DNA of 64,000 bases from a bacterium Scap17 (GCA_013376735.1 VINJ01000001.1:930001-994000); one strand, 5' to 3'; positions 36,564 through 46,461 are shown, numbered from the stretch's first letter. The notes: a model not told the origin generated them from the sequence alone. Made by a program: numbers and translations.

Positions 36564-38510
36564 ATGCGCCAACGCCGGGCGACGATAAAGAATCCTCAAC
36601 AGGAAGTGCGGATCTTTCGCCTTCGCAGCATCGTGGCTGCCGGCCTCGTGCTGGTGCTGGCCGGATGTCTGCTGGCGCGGCTGCTCTTCCTGCAGGTCGT
36701 GGAACACGACATCTATACGACGCGCTCGGACAAGAACCGTGTGCGTGTCGAGCCCTTGCCGCCCACGCGTGGCTTGATCTATGACCGCAATGGTCAGCTG
36801 CTCGCCGAAAACCGCCCCAACTACAACCTCACGATCGTGCGCGAACGCGCCGGTGATCTCGAGACGACGCTTGAACGCCTGGTCGAGATTCTCGATCTGC
36901 CGCCCGATGAGGTCGAAGACTTCAAGGAACGCTCGCGTCAGCGTCAACGTCCCTATCAGCCTGCCCTGTTGATGAGTGAATTGAGCCAGGAGCAGATCGC
37001 GCGTCTGGCCGTCAATCGCTATCGCCTGCCCGGCGTCGAGGTCGAGGCGCAGCTGCTGCGCTACTACCCGGACGCCAAGCCGCTGTCGCATACCCTGGGG
37101 TATGTGGGGCGCATCAATCAGGCCGAGCTCAAGACCCTCGACAAGGGCAACTATTCGGGCACCCACTTCATCGGCAAGACCGGTATCGAGCGCTTCTATG
37201 AAGAGGAGCTGCACGGTCAGGCGGGCCTGCGCAAGGTGGAAACCAATGCGCGGGGTCGCGTGCTGCGTGAGCTGTCGCGGATCGACCCGGTGCCGGGCAA
37301 GGACCTGACGCTGACCATCGACCGCGGCCTGCAGGATCTCGCCTATCGGCTGCTCAAGGGGCGGCGTGGTGCCATCGTGGCCATCGAGCCCGAGACGGGT
37401 GACATCCTGGCGATGGCCTCCGTGCCGGGCTTCAACTCCAATGAGTTCGTCACCGGCATCAGTGTCAAGAGTTATCGCGCGCTGCAGAATGATATCGACC
37501 TGCCGCTGTTCAACCGTGCCATTCGCGGCCAGTACCCGCCGGCCTCGACCGTGAAGCCCTTCATGTCGCTGGCGGGGCTGGAGAACGGTGTCATCACCAC
37601 CAGCACTTCCTTCTACGATCCCGGCTATTTCCAGCTGCCCAATGACAGCCACAAGTACCGCAACTGGCTGCGCTGGGGGCATGGGCGCGTCAACATGCGG
37701 CGTGGCATCGCGGTCTCCAATGACACCTTCTTCTACAACGTTGCCTATCGCCTGGGGATCGACCGCATCAGCGAGTACATGCACAAGTTCGGTTTCGGTG
37801 AGCAGACGGCGCTGGACGTGCAGGGCGCGCTGCCCGGTCTGATGCCGTCCAAGGAATGGAAGCGCAATCGCTACGACAAGCCCTGGTACCCCGGCGAGAC
37901 CATCTCCATCGGTATCGGTCAGGGCTACTGGCTTGCCACACCGTTGCAGCTCGCCTCGGCGGAGGCCGTGCTGGCCAATCGCGGCAGGCACGTGACGCCT
38001 CACCTGGCCAAGCGCATCGGCGACGAGACGGTATTGCTGCCCAGAAGCGAGGAAAAACCGGATGTGGTGCTGGACAATCCGGCGTGGTGGGACGATGTCA
38101 TCGCCGCGCTCGAGGACGTGGTCAGCGGGCGAGAAGGCACGGCGCGCAAGTATGTCGGGCCCGGTCTCAAGTACCGCATGGCCGGCAAGTCCGGTACCGC
38201 GCAGGTCTTCACTCTCGGGCAGGACCAGAAATACAACGGCGAGGAGCTTGCGGAGCGTCTGCGTGACCACGCCCTGTTCGCCGCCTTTGCGCCGGTCGAG
38301 CACCCGGAGATAGCCGTCTCCGTGGTAATCGAGAACGGCCAGGGCGGCAGCTCCGTGGCGGGCCCGATGGCACGCGCCGTCACCGATTACTGGCTGTTGC
38401 CGCGCATTGACCCCGAAGCGCGTGAGGCGGCGCTCACGCTGGCTGCCGCTCTGGCACCGCCGGAGGCACCGGCGGGCGAGAGTGAGCAAGGAGAGAACGA
38501 TGCCGACTGA
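36564..38510 (+). CDS. mrdA: Penicillin-binding protein 2
   Basis: Elongasome transpeptidase for rod-shape wall growth. One N-terminal membrane helix (SIVAAGLVLVLAGCLLARLLFLQVV), then the pedestal domain (PTRGLIYDRNGQLLAENRPNYNL) and transpeptidase domain. Active-site motifs are PASTVKPF (SxxK), SNDTF (SxN) and GKSGTAQV (KSGT). 648 residues, close to E. coli PBP2 (633). The last 11 nt overlap rodA. ATG 36564 begins MRQRRATIKNPQQEVRIF. Confidence 0.97.
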   Translation: MRQRRATIKNPQQEVRIFRLRSIVAAGLVLVLAGCLLARLLFLQVVEHDIYTTRSDKNRVRVEPLPPTRGLIYDRNGQLLAENRPNYNLTIVRERAGDLETTLERLVEILDLPPDEVEDFKERSRQRQRPYQPALLMSELSQEQIARLAVNRYRLPGVEVEAQLLRYYPDAKPLSHTLGYVGRINQAELKTLDKGNYSGTHFIGKTGIERFYEEELHGQAGLRKVETNARGRVLRELSRIDPVPGKDLTLTIDRGLQDLAYRLLKGRRGAIVAIEPETGDILAMASVPGFNSNEFVTGISVKSYRALQNDIDLPLFNRAIRGQYPPASTVKPFMSLAGLENGVITTSTSFYDPGYFQLPNDSHKYRNWLRWGHGRVNMRRGIAVSNDTFFYNVAYRLGIDRISEYMHKFGFGEQTALDVQGALPGLMPSKEWKRNRYDKPWYPGETISIGIGQGYWLATPLQLASAEAVLANRGRHVTPHLAKRIGDETVLLPRSEEKPDVVLDNPAWWDDVIAALEDVVSGREGTARKYVGPGLKYRMAGKSGTAQVFTLGQDQKYNGEELAERLRDHALFAAFAPVEHPEIAVSVVIENGQGGSSVAGPMARAVTDYWLLPRIDPEAREAALTLAAALAPPEAPAGESEQGENDAD

Positions 38511-39648
38511 TTATCAGCGCTCGATGCGTGGTGTAGGTGGGGATCTCAGTCATCGCCGCCGCACCAGTCTATGGGAGCGTATCCACCTCGACCCCTGGCT
38601 GCTGCTGCTGTTGTTGGCCGTGCTCGGCTGCGGGCTGATCGTGCTCTATAGCGCCAGCGGTCAGGATATCGATTTCACGCTGCGCCAGGCCTCACGCCAG
38701 GCGCTGGCGCTGGTGATCATGATCGGGCTCGCCCAGTTGTCACCCGCGACGCTTTACCGTTGGGCGCCGGTCGCCTATGGCGCTGGCTTCCTGATGCTGG
38801 TGGCGGTGGAGGTGCTGGGGGATGTCGGCATGGGTGCCCAGCGCTGGCTGGTCATCCCCGGGGTGGTGCGTTTTCAGCCCTCTGAGCTGATGAAGCTGGC
38901 GATGCCGATGATGGTGGCCTGCTGGCTCGGGCAGCGCCCGTTGCCTCCTCGCTGGCGAGACCTGGTCATCTGCGCCGTGATCATCGTCGCGCCGGTGCTG
39001 CTGATCGCGCGCCAGCCGGACCTCGGCACCTCGTTGCTGGTCGCTGCGGCGGGCGTGTTCGTGATCCTGCTGGCAGGGCTTTCCTGGAAGCTGATCGCCT
39101 TCTTCGGTGCCTTGATCGCCTCGGCATTGCCGCTTCTGTGGATGGTGATGCACGACTATCAACGCCGCCGTGTGCTGACATTCCTCAACCCGGAGTCTGA
39201 CCCGCTAGGCGCGGGCTGGAACATCATCCAGTCCAAGACGGCCATCGGCTCGGGCGGCATCTTCGGCAAGGGCTATACCCTGGGGACCCAGTCCCAGCTC
39301 GAGTTTCTGCCGGAACGCCATACCGACTTCATCGTCGCGGTCATCGGGGAGGAATTCGGCCTGATCGGCATGAGCTTCTTCCTGGGGCTCTACGTGTTGA
39401 TCGTGCTGCGCGGGCTGGTGATGTCCAACAATGGCCAGGACAGTTTTGCACGGCTGACGGGGGGCGCGATCATCCTGACGTTCTTCGTCTACGTCTTCGT
39501 CAACATCGGCATGGTATCGGGTATCTTGCCGGTCGTTGGCGTCCCGTTGCCGCTGGTCAGTTATGGTGGGACCTCCAGCGTGACCTTGCTGGCAGGCTTC
39601 GGTATTCTCATGAGCATTCATACCCACCGGCGCCTATTGTCGCGATGA
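38500..39648 (+). CDS. rodA: Rod-shape peptidoglycan glycosyltransferase RodA
   Basis: SEDS-family polymerase partnering PBP2. About ten transmembrane segments in 382 residues. SGQDIDFTLRQASRQ, ARQPDLGTSLL, QSQLEFLPERHTDFI and GVPLPLVSYGGTSSVTLL are the conserved loops. ATG 38500 lies inside the mrdA end, with AAGGAG seven nt upstream; a second ATG 24 nt on is possible. Translational coupling with mrdA fits a fixed enzyme pair. Confidence 0.97.
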   Translation: MPTDYQRSMRGVGGDLSHRRRTSLWERIHLDPWLLLLLLAVLGCGLIVLYSASGQDIDFTLRQASRQALALVIMIGLAQLSPATLYRWAPVAYGAGFLMLVAVEVLGDVGMGAQRWLVIPGVVRFQPSELMKLAMPMMVACWLGQRPLPPRWRDLVICAVIIVAPVLLIARQPDLGTSLLVAAAGVFVILLAGLSWKLIAFFGALIASALPLLWMVMHDYQRRRVLTFLNPESDPLGAGWNIIQSKTAIGSGGIFGKGYTLGTQSQLEFLPERHTDFIVAVIGEEFGLIGMSFFLGLYVLIVLRGLVMSNNGQDSFARLTGGAIILTFFVYVFVNIGMVSGILPVVGVPLPLVSYGGTSSVTLLAGFGILMSIHTHRRLLSR

Positions 39649-39719
39649 CGTGGCGGCCAGTTGCCGAGTGGCAAGGACATTCGCGAGCCCAAGCTCGCAG
39701 ACAGGCAAGGAGAGAGTCG

Positions 39720-40763
39720 ATGACGGTGATCAATGCGTGTGGGCGACGTCTGAAGCACTGGGGCGCAGCCCTGGTGATGGTGGCACCGCTGCTGGGAATG
39801 TCAGGCGTGGCCAAGGCGGCGCCTGATGGCTTCGCCCCGGCGACTCACCCGGAAACGGCCAGGCTGGTCGACGAGCTGGTGGCCAAGGGGCTGGATCGCG
39901 ATCGTGTGACCGAGCTGATGAATCAGGCCGATTACAGCCAGAAAGTGCTGGATGCCATGTCGCGTCCGGCGGAAGGTCATCTGCGCTGGGACCAGTACCG
40001 CGCCATCTTCATGAAGCAATCGCGCATCGAAGCCGGTGTGAAGTTCATCGCCGAGCATCGTGAGACCTTCGATCGTGCCCAGGCCGAGTATGGTGTGCCG
40101 CCGGAAGTCATCGCCGCCATCATCGGTGTCGAGACCTTCTTCGGCAAGCACACCGGGACTCACCGCGTGATCGATTCACTGTCCACGCTGGCCTTTGATC
40201 ACCCGCGTCGCGGCAAGTTCTTCCGTGGCGAGCTGGCAGCCTTCCTGCAATTGACGATAGAGCAGGGCATCGACCCGCTCTCCATCAAGGGCTCCTACGC
40301 CGGTGCGATGGGCTATCCGCAGTTCATCCCGACCAGCTATCAGGCCTATGCGGTCGATTTCGATGGCGATGGCGTGCGTGATCTGTGGCACAACCCGGTC
40401 GATGCCATCGGCAGCGTCGGCAACTACTTCGCGCGTCATGGCTGGAAAGCCGGTGCGCCGGTGGTCAGCGCCGCGGACGGCCCCGGGACGCCGCCGTCGT
40501 CCGTCACCTTCAACAAGACGAAAAAGCCGTACATGAGCGTTTCCGCGCTTGAGGCGGCCGGTGTCCAGGTGGCAGACGACGTGGCCGGCAATACCCAGGT
40601 GATTCCGTTGGCGCTGGACCTGAAACAGGGCTACCGCTACGCCGTCGGCTACGACAATTTCTACGTCATCACGCGCTACAACCACAGTCACATGTATGCG
40701 ATGGCCGTGGATGAGCTCTCCCGTGCGATCAAGCGTCGTCTCGAGGACGGAGGTGCGGGATGA
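39720..40763 (+). CDS. mltB: Membrane-bound lytic murein transglycosylase B
   Basis: 347-residue periplasmic glycan-cleaving enzyme. Signal peptide (LKHWGAALVMVAPLLGMSGVAKA) has no obvious lipobox Cys, so it is probably soluble or loosely attached, unlike E. coli MltB. The SLT-like core has VPPEVIAAIIGVETFFGKHTG with the catalytic Glu, TLAFDHPRRGKFFRGEL and GSYAGAMGYPQFIPTSY, plus an EF-hand-like DFDGDGVRDLW. ATG 39720 follows AAGGAGAGAG. It overlaps rlpA by four nt. Confidence 0.95.
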   Translation: MTVINACGRRLKHWGAALVMVAPLLGMSGVAKAAPDGFAPATHPETARLVDELVAKGLDRDRVTELMNQADYSQKVLDAMSRPAEGHLRWDQYRAIFMKQSRIEAGVKFIAEHRETFDRAQAEYGVPPEVIAAIIGVETFFGKHTGTHRVIDSLSTLAFDHPRRGKFFRGELAAFLQLTIEQGIDPLSIKGSYAGAMGYPQFIPTSYQAYAVDFDGDGVRDLWHNPVDAIGSVGNYFARHGWKAGAPVVSAADGPGTPPSSVTFNKTKKPYMSVSALEAAGVQVADDVAGNTQVIPLALDLKQGYRYAVGYDNFYVITRYNHSHMYAMAVDELSRAIKRRLEDGGAG

Positions 40764-41791
40764 GCTGGTCACGCGCGCTACCGCTGACCCTCGCGCTTGC
40801 CCTGCTGGCTGGCTGTGCCAGCAGTGGGGGCGGCACCCAGGTCAGTGATGGTGCCTCGGCGAGCACCGGCAAGAAGGCGGGCAAGAACAGCCGCTACGAG
40901 TTGGACAGCGATGCCTATCCCGATGATGCGCCGGATGTCTCGGCGGTGCCCGATGAGGTACCACGTGTCGAACCCTATACCCGCAGCGGCAATCGCAGCG
41001 AGTATGAGGTATGGGGCAAGACCTATCGCGTAATGGATGATCCGCGCGGTTACGTGGCCGAGGGCACTGCTTCCTGGTATGGCAAGAAGTTTCATGGCTA
41101 CGCCACCGCCAGTGGCGAGATCTATGACATGTACACCATGACGGCGGCTCACAAGTCGCTGCCATTGCCGACCTATGCGCGTGTCACCAATCTGGACAAC
41201 GGCAAGCAGGTCATCGTCAAGGTCAACGACCGTGGCCCCTTCCATGAAGATCGCCTGATCGACCTGTCCTACAGCGCGGCGTGGCGCCTGGACATGCTGG
41301 ACCACGGCACTGGGCACGTGCGTGTCGAGGCCCTCGATGCCACGACCTGGAAGCCGGGCCCGAGCCCGACCCAGGGCACGGCAGAGTCCGAGCGTCTGCT
41401 GGTGCGCAGTCAGGCGGTACGTCGCGAACAGGGCATTGCCGGACTCGACGCGATGCAGGCAACCGGCGGTTCCGTGGCCTCGAGCGCTTCCGGCGCGAGC
41501 GTTGCCGCCAAGCCCGTGGTAGCCTCTGCTGCGCCGAGCAGCACGCCCTCAGTGGCGAGCGGGGAAGCTACCTTCCTGCAGGTCGCGGCGGTCAGTGATC
41601 TGAGCAAGGCCGACAGCATTCGTGCCAGTGTCAGCTCCCGTCTTGGGAGACCGACTCGCGTGCTGGGTAGCGGCGACCTCTACAAGGTTCAGGTCGGTCC
41701 GCTGGAAGACAGTGTCCGTATTGAATCGCTCAAGTCGGCGCTGGCCGATGCTGGCTATGCCGGGGCTTTCAGTGTCACGGCAGAGCGATAA
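40760..41791 (+). CDS. rlpA: Septal ring lytic transglycosylase RlpA
   Basis: 343-residue outer-membrane lipoprotein that cleaves denuded glycan strands. Lipobox LLAGC at the end of a short signal peptide, then the double-psi beta-barrel domain (EGTASWYGKKFHGYATASGEIYDMYT in part, VKVNDRGPFHEDRLIDLSYSAA). A Ser/Ala-rich linker (about 235-265) leads to a C-terminal SPOR domain (TFLQVAAVSDLSKADSIRAS, YKVQVGPLED). The ATG overlaps the mltB stop. Order mrdA-rodA-mltB-rlpA-dacA is standard. Confidence 0.96.
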   Translation: MSWSRALPLTLALALLAGCASSGGGTQVSDGASASTGKKAGKNSRYELDSDAYPDDAPDVSAVPDEVPRVEPYTRSGNRSEYEVWGKTYRVMDDPRGYVAEGTASWYGKKFHGYATASGEIYDMYTMTAAHKSLPLPTYARVTNLDNGKQVIVKVNDRGPFHEDRLIDLSYSAAWRLDMLDHGTGHVRVEALDATTWKPGPSPTQGTAESERLLVRSQAVRREQGIAGLDAMQATGGSVASSASGASVAAKPVVASAAPSSTPSVASGEATFLQVAAVSDLSKADSIRASVSSRLGRPTRVLGSGDLYKVQVGPLEDSVRIESLKSALADAGYAGAFSVTAER

Positions 41792-41809
41792 GGGCCGCAG
41801 GCCCGTTTT
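41792..41809 (+). terminator. Small hairpin after rlpA
   Basis: GGGCC-GCA-GGCCC-GTTTTC, followed at 41845-41864 by a second stem GCCGAGGC-GCAA-GCCTCGGC. Probably partial termination between rlpA and dacA. Confidence 0.45.
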
Positions 41810-41893
41810 CATCCATCATGCGCTTCGTGAAGAGGCGCAACCTGGCCGAGGCGCAAGCCTCGGCTTATGCATGAGTGTCAAAGAGATTCCAAC

Positions 41894-43096
41894 ATGTCCC
41901 TGAAAGCCCGACTTCTTCCTCTTCGGCGTCGATTCTCCGCGCTGATGGCGGCCAGCGGCATTGCGCTGTTCGCAGGCGTTGCCGCCACCCCGGCCCATGC
42001 CATCGAGACGGATACCCTGATTCCGGCCGCGCCGCAGCTGGCGGCGTCTTCCTGGATCCTGATGGACGCCAATTCCGGGCGCATCCTGGTCGAGCACAAC
42101 GCCGACAAGCGCCTGCCGCCGGCCAGCCTGACCAAGATGATGACGGCCTACCTGGTCGAGAGCGAGATCGACGACGGCAAGCTGAGTCCGGACGAAGACG
42201 TACGCATCAGCGTCAATGCCTGGAAGACGGGTGGCTCGCGCATGTTCATCCGCGAAGGCACCAGCGTCAGTGTCGATGACCTGCTGCACGGTGTCATCAT
42301 CCAGTCCGGCAACGACGCCAGCGTCGCGCTGGCCGAGCGTATCGGCGGCAGCGAGGGCTCCTTTGCCGACCTGATGAACCAGCACGCCAAGCGTCTGGGC
42401 ATGAAGAACACCCACTACATGAACGCCACTGGCCTGCCGCACGCGGAGCATTACTCCACGGCGCACGACCTGGCGATTCTGGCGCGTCGCATCATCAAGG
42501 ATTACCCGGATCACTACGAGATCTATTCCCAGAAGTACTTCACCTGGAACGGTATCAAGCAGCCGAACCGCAACAAGCTGCTGTGGCGTGACAAGGACGT
42601 CGATGGCCTGAAGACCGGCCACACCGAAGAAGCCGGCTACTGCCTGGTGGCATCCGCCAGGAAGGAAGATACCCGCCTGATCAGTGTCGTGATGGGTACC
42701 AAGTCCGAAGAGGCGCGTGCGCAGGAATCCCAGAAGCTTCTGACCTACGGCTTCCGCTACTTCGAGAGCAAGAAGCTCTATGACAAGGGCGCGGTACTCA
42801 ATCAGGCGCGTGTCTGGGGTGGCGAGAAGGACCAGGTACGTCTGGGCATGGCCCAGGACGTCTTCCTGACCGTACCGAGTGGCCAGGCTGACAAGCTGAC
42901 CGCGCGTCTTGATCTCAAGGACACCATCAAGGCCCCGGTTCAGGCCGGCGAGCAGTACGGTACCCTGCAGATCAAGCTGGACGACAAGGTGCTGGCCGAA
43001 GAACCATTGGTCGCACTGGAACCGGTGGAGCAGGGCGGGCTGTTCAAGCGTCTGTGGGATGCCCTGATGCTGTTCTTCCACGGCCTGTTCAACTGA
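41894..43096 (+). CDS. dacA: D-alanyl-D-alanine carboxypeptidase (PBP5/6 type)
   Basis: 400-residue periplasmic enzyme trimming pentapeptide side chains. Signal peptide (LMAASGIALFAGVAATPAHA), then PASLTKMM (SxxK), IQSGNDAS (SxN) and VDGLKTGHTEEAGYC (KTG). A C-terminal beta domain and the amphipathic membrane-attaching end (GGLFKRLWDALMLFFHGLF) follow. ATG 41894 begins MSLKARLLPLRRRF. A 47-nt palindrome follows the gene. Confidence 0.97.
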   Translation: MSLKARLLPLRRRFSALMAASGIALFAGVAATPAHAIETDTLIPAAPQLAASSWILMDANSGRILVEHNADKRLPPASLTKMMTAYLVESEIDDGKLSPDEDVRISVNAWKTGGSRMFIREGTSVSVDDLLHGVIIQSGNDASVALAERIGGSEGSFADLMNQHAKRLGMKNTHYMNATGLPHAEHYSTAHDLAILARRIIKDYPDHYEIYSQKYFTWNGIKQPNRNKLLWRDKDVDGLKTGHTEEAGYCLVASARKEDTRLISVVMGTKSEEARAQESQKLLTYGFRYFESKKLYDKGAVLNQARVWGGEKDQVRLGMAQDVFLTVPSGQADKLTARLDLKDTIKAPVQAGEQYGTLQIKLDDKVLAEEPLVALEPVEQGGLFKRLWDALMLFFHGLFN

Positions 43097-43207
43097 GACA
43101 GTCGTCTGGCTGTGTGAAGTGACGCGGCCGATGACATGATTCAGTGATGGCAGTGGGGTGCGCGTGCTGGCGGTGCCAGGCGCGCGCCCCTGAATATCGC
43201 GGTCGTG

Positions 43208-43254
43208 TACTCAACAAAGGGCGATCCGGCTGACGGATCGCCCTTTGTTGAGTA
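43208..43254. terminator. 21-bp perfect palindrome after dacA
   Basis: The arms are exact reverse complements (core CAACAAAGGGCGATCCG) around the 5-nt loop GCTGA. The right arm ends CCCTTTGTTG, a modest T-rich tail. It is likely the dacA terminator and it overlaps the ybeD promoter. Confidence 0.75.
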
Positions 43255-43258
43255 GAAT
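43230..43258 (+). promoter_or_regulatory. Sigma70-like promoter embedded in the palindrome
   Basis: CTGACG (43230-43235), 17-bp spacer, TAGAAT (43253-43258): 4 of 6 and 5 of 6 matches with ideal spacing. It would start transcription about 28 nt before the ybeD ATG and drive ybeD-lipB-lipA. Confidence 0.55.
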
Positions 43259-43292
43259 GGTCGGAAATAGAGTTACCTGAAGGGCTATCCCC

Positions 43293-43580
43293 ATGGCCAA
43301 GACGCCAGCAGCTGGTGGGCAGACGCCCCCGAAGATTGAATTCCCGTGTGATTTCTCCCTCAAGATCGTCGGCACCGCCGCAGAAGATCTCGTCGAGGTG
43401 GTTTGCAATATCCTGGAAGTGCATGCGCCGGGCTTCGATGCGACGGCCATTACCTGGCAGGACAGCAAGAACGGCAACTACCGCAGTATCCGTGTGGTGA
43501 TCCGTGCCACCGGTACCGATCAGCTGGATGCGCTGCACCGTGACCTCAAGGCCACCGGTCGCATCCACATGGTGCTGTGA
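43293..43580 (+). CDS. ybeD: YbeD/DUF493 family protein
   Basis: 95 residues, ferredoxin-like fold resembling ACT regulatory domains. KIEFPCDFSLKIVGTAAEDLVEVVCNIL, NGNYRSIRVVI, and LDALHRDLKATGRIHMVL match E. coli YbeD. The gene sits between dacA and lipB in many gammaproteobacteria; a role in lipoate metabolism has been suggested but is unproven. A Pro/Gly-rich 14-residue N terminus is specific to this protein. Confidence 0.93.
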   Translation: MAKTPAAGGQTPPKIEFPCDFSLKIVGTAAEDLVEVVCNILEVHAPGFDATAITWQDSKNGNYRSIRVVIRATGTDQLDALHRDLKATGRIHMVL

Positions 43581-43637
43581 TCCAGGCATGAAACGCTGGA
43601 TTTCCTTGTCTTGCGCCTTGATGACAGGAGCGCATGC

Positions 43638-44363
43638 ATGAACACGATTCACGTCTACCACCTCGGCCTCAAGGCCTATGATGAGGTGTGGTCGGCCATG
43701 CGCCACTTCACCGATATGCGTGCGGCCGATGCGCCGGACGAGCTATGGGTGGTGGAGCACCCGCCGGTCTTTACCCAGGGCCAGGCGGGCAAGCCGGAGC
43801 ATCTGTTGATGCCGGGCGACATTCCGGTGGTTCAGACCGACCGTGGCGGCCAGGTGACCTATCATGGGCCCGGCCAGCTGGTGCTCTACCCGCTGCTCAA
43901 CGTCAAGCGAGGCGGCATCGGCGTTCGCCAGCTGGTGACGGCGCTGGAAGAGACGGTGGTGGCAGCGATGGCCGAGCACGGCATCGAGGCCTATCCGCGC
44001 CCGGACGCGCCAGGCGTCTATGTGAAGAAGGCGGCGCAGCGTGGTGATGACCCGCGTCGTTCGATGGAAGAGGCCAAGATCGCCTCGCTGGGACTGCGCA
44101 TCCGGCGTGGTTGCAGCTTTCACGGCGTGGCGATCAATCTGGATATGGACCTCGCGCCCTTCGGGCGCATCAATCCCTGCGGCTATGCCGGCATGGCGAT
44201 GACCCAGCTGCGCGATCTCGTTCGCGCACCGGTGGATCTCGCCAGCGAGCGTGACCGCCTGGTGCGTTGTCTGGGCGCAAGCCTGGGCGATGTGACCCTG
44301 ACTCCGGTGAGCGGCCTGCCCGCGGCACTGGCTGACATTTCTCGAACAGCAGGACAGAACTGA
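43638..44363 (+). CDS. lipB: Octanoyl-[ACP]:protein octanoyltransferase
   Basis: Transfers octanoate from ACP to lipoyl domains. 241 residues: [52 protein letters not shown], and [26 protein letters not shown] (in part), with the catalytic Lys/Cys positions K in AKIASLG and C in [12 protein letters not shown] 43638 has AGGAG seven nt upstream. The stop overlaps the lipA ATG by one nt (TGATG). Confidence 0.97.
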   Translation: MNTIHVYHLGLKAYDEVWSAMRHFTDMRAADAPDELWVVEHPPVFTQGQAGKPEHLLMPGDIPVVQTDRGGQVTYHGPGQLVLYPLLNVKRGGIGVRQLVTALEETVVAAMAEHGIEAYPRPDAPGVYVKKAAQRGDDPRRSMEEAKIASLGLRIRRGCSFHGVAINLDMDLAPFGRINPCGYAGMAMTQLRDLVRAPVDLASERDRLVRCLGASLGDVTLTPVSGLPAALADISRTAGQN

Positions 44364-45355
44364 TGACCGAGACCATCGCTACCACGAAGCCCGCTCCCTC
44401 CGCTGCTCCTGCCCGCAAGGAGCGTGGCGTTAAGCTGCGCGGCGCCGAGAAGGTTGCCCGCATTCCGGTCAAGGTGATTCCCACCGAGACCTTGCCCAAG
44501 AAGCCGGACTGGCTGCGTGTGCGCATGCCGGCCTCGCCGGAAGTCACGCGCATCAAGCAGACGCTGCGCAAGCACGGTCTGCACACGGTCTGTGAGGAAG
44601 CCTCCTGCCCGAACCTGGGTGAGTGCTTCAGCGGCGGCACCGCCACCTTCATGATCATGGGGGATATCTGCACCCGTCGTTGCCCGTTCTGTGACGTGGC
44701 GCACGGTCGTCCCAATGCATTGAACGCCGACGAGCCGCGCGAGCTGGCCGAAGCCATCGCCGAGATGCGCCTGAATTACGTCGTCGTGACCTCCGTCGAC
44801 CGTGACGACCTGCGCGATGGTGGCTCCAACCACATCGCCGAGTGCATCCGCGAGATTCGCGAGAAGTGCGACGGCACCGAGATCGAAGTGCTGGTGCCCG
44901 ACTTCCGTGGCCGCATGCAGGTCGCGCTGGACGTGCTCGAGCAGACACCGCCGGATGTCTTCAACCACAACCTGGAAACCGTGCCGAGCCTTTACCGTCG
45001 CGTGCGCCCGGGTGCCGACTACCAGTGGTCACTTGATCTGCTCAAGGGCTACAAGGAGCGTCGTCCGGAAGTGAAGACCAAGTCCGGTCTGATGCTGGGG
45101 GTCGGCGAGACTGACGAGCAGGTGCTCGAGGTCATGCAGGACCTGCGCAACCACGGTGTCGACATGCTGACTCTGGGTCAGTACATGCAGCCGTCGCGCA
45201 ACCACCTGCCCATCGATCGCTGGGTGCATCCGGACACCTTCGATTGGCTCGGCCAGAAGGCGCGCGAGATGGGCTTCTCGCATGTTGCCTCCGGCCCGCT
45301 GGTGCGCTCTTCCTACCACGCCGACAAACAGGCGCACGGTGTGGAAGTGAAGTAA
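44363..45355 (+). CDS. lipA: Lipoyl synthase
   Basis: Radical-SAM enzyme inserting two sulfurs into octanoyl groups; acts after LipB. 330 residues. The auxiliary-cluster Cys motif [12 protein letters not shown] and the SAM motif [10 protein letters not shown] are both present, with the C-terminal [10 protein letters not shown]. Coupled to lipB and followed by a strong terminator. Confidence 0.98.
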   Translation: MTETIATTKPAPSAAPARKERGVKLRGAEKVARIPVKVIPTETLPKKPDWLRVRMPASPEVTRIKQTLRKHGLHTVCEEASCPNLGECFSGGTATFMIMGDICTRRCPFCDVAHGRPNALNADEPRELAEAIAEMRLNYVVVTSVDRDDLRDGGSNHIAECIREIREKCDGTEIEVLVPDFRGRMQVALDVLEQTPPDVFNHNLETVPSLYRRVRPGADYQWSLDLLKGYKERRPEVKTKSGLMLGVGETDEQVLEVMQDLRNHGVDMLTLGQYMQPSRNHLPIDRWVHPDTFDWLGQKAREMGFSHVASGPLVRSSYHADKQAHGVEVK

Positions 45356-45390
45356 GCCGCACTGCTGACATGCCGTCAGTAGCCTGAACG

Positions 45391-45427
45391 AAAAACCGCC
45401 ATGGAGCTTGTCTCCATGGCGGTTTTT
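45391..45427. terminator. Bidirectional terminator, lipA / LysR gene
   Basis: AAAAACCGCCATGGAG-CTTGT-CTCCATGGCGGTTTTT, a perfect 16-bp stem with A/T runs on both sides between convergent genes. Confidence 0.92.
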
Positions 45428-45458
45428 TCATGTGGCTTGCGCCATCAGGACGCTATGT

Positions 45459-46448
45459 TCATTGCTCGGTCGCCAGCGGCAGGCAGGCCACGCTGTGCCC
45501 GGGGATGGGCTCCATCGGCGCACTGAAGTGCGCATTGAGCTCCGGCAGCAGCTCGCGCACGAAGCGCAGGAACAGCTCGGTGACCGGCGTGGGGTAGCGG
45601 TCCTTGGGGTAGACGGTGCACCAGCTGCGTCTGAGCGGGAAGCCCGGCAGCGATGGCGAGGCCAGCAGGCCTGAGGCCAGCTCCAGCTGAACCGACAGTC
45701 GCGGCAGGATCGCCACGCCCAGGTGCGCCATCACGCCTTGCTTGATGGCCTCATTGGAGCCCAACTCCAGCGTATGGCGCAGCGAGACACGCTCGCGTGC
45801 GGCGAACTCCTCGAAGGCGGTGCGTGTGCCAGAACCGGGTTCACGCATCAGCATGTAGTACTGCGCGAGGTCTTCCAGGGTGATGCCCTTGACCTCTAGC
45901 AGCGGATGACCGGGCCAGACGACGGGGATCAGCTCGTTGTCGAGAATCGGCATGAAGGCCAGATTGGCGTCATCTGGCACCATGCCCATGATCACGAGAT
46001 CATCGCGCCGCTCGGCGAGGCGTTCGAGCGCCTGGCCGCGATTGCAGACGCGCAGGCGTACCGACACTTCCGGATAGCGCGCCCGAAAGCGCGCCAGAAT
46101 GTGCGGCACCACGTACTGTGCGGTGGACACGGCCGCCAGGTTGAGCTCGCCGCGGATGGTGCCGGCGATCTCCGACAGCTCCATCTGCAGGCTCGAGACC
46201 TCGCCGAAGATCGACTGCACCGAGTTTGCCAGGGCATCAGCCGCCGGCAGGATATGTAGCGTCTTGCCGGCATATTTGAACAGCGATTGCTCGAGTGCCT
46301 GCTCCAATTGACGAATCTGGGCACTGACGGCGGGTTGCGTCAGGCCAAGTTGCTCGGCCGCACGGGAGTAGGACTGCTGGCGATGAACCGCTTGGAACAC
46401 CTGTAACTGTCTGAAAGTTAAGCGATTCAACAAGTTTGGACGCGACAT
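45459..46448 (-). CDS. LysR-type regulator, probably of pyruvate carboxylase
   Basis: About 329 residues. N-terminal winged helix (LTFRQLQVFQAVHRQQSYSRAAEQLGLTQPAVSAQIRQLEQALEQSLF, in segments) and a C-terminal periplasmic-binding-like effector domain. It resembles the CbbR/PycR group. It is divergent from the two pyruvate carboxylase genes with a palindrome between, the usual layout for a LysR regulator and its target. ATGs at 46448 and 46463 are both possible and neither has a good Shine-Dalgarno. The ligand is unknown. Confidence 0.85.
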   Translation of the reverse strand: MSRPNLLNRLTFRQLQVFQAVHRQQSYSRAAEQLGLTQPAVSAQIRQLEQALEQSLFKYAGKTLHILPAADALANSVQSIFGEVSSLQMELSEIAGTIRGELNLAAVSTAQYVVPHILARFRARYPEVSVRLRVCNRGQALERLAERRDDLVIMGMVPDDANLAFMPILDNELIPVVWPGHPLLEVKGITLEDLAQYYMLMREPGSGTRTAFEEFAARERVSLRHTLELGSNEAIKQGVMAHLGVAILPRLSVQLELASGLLASPSLPGFPLRRSWCTVYPKDRYPTPVTELFLRFVRELLPELNAHFSAPMEPIPGHSVACLPLATEQ

Positions 46449-46461
46449 GACACACCCAGTC

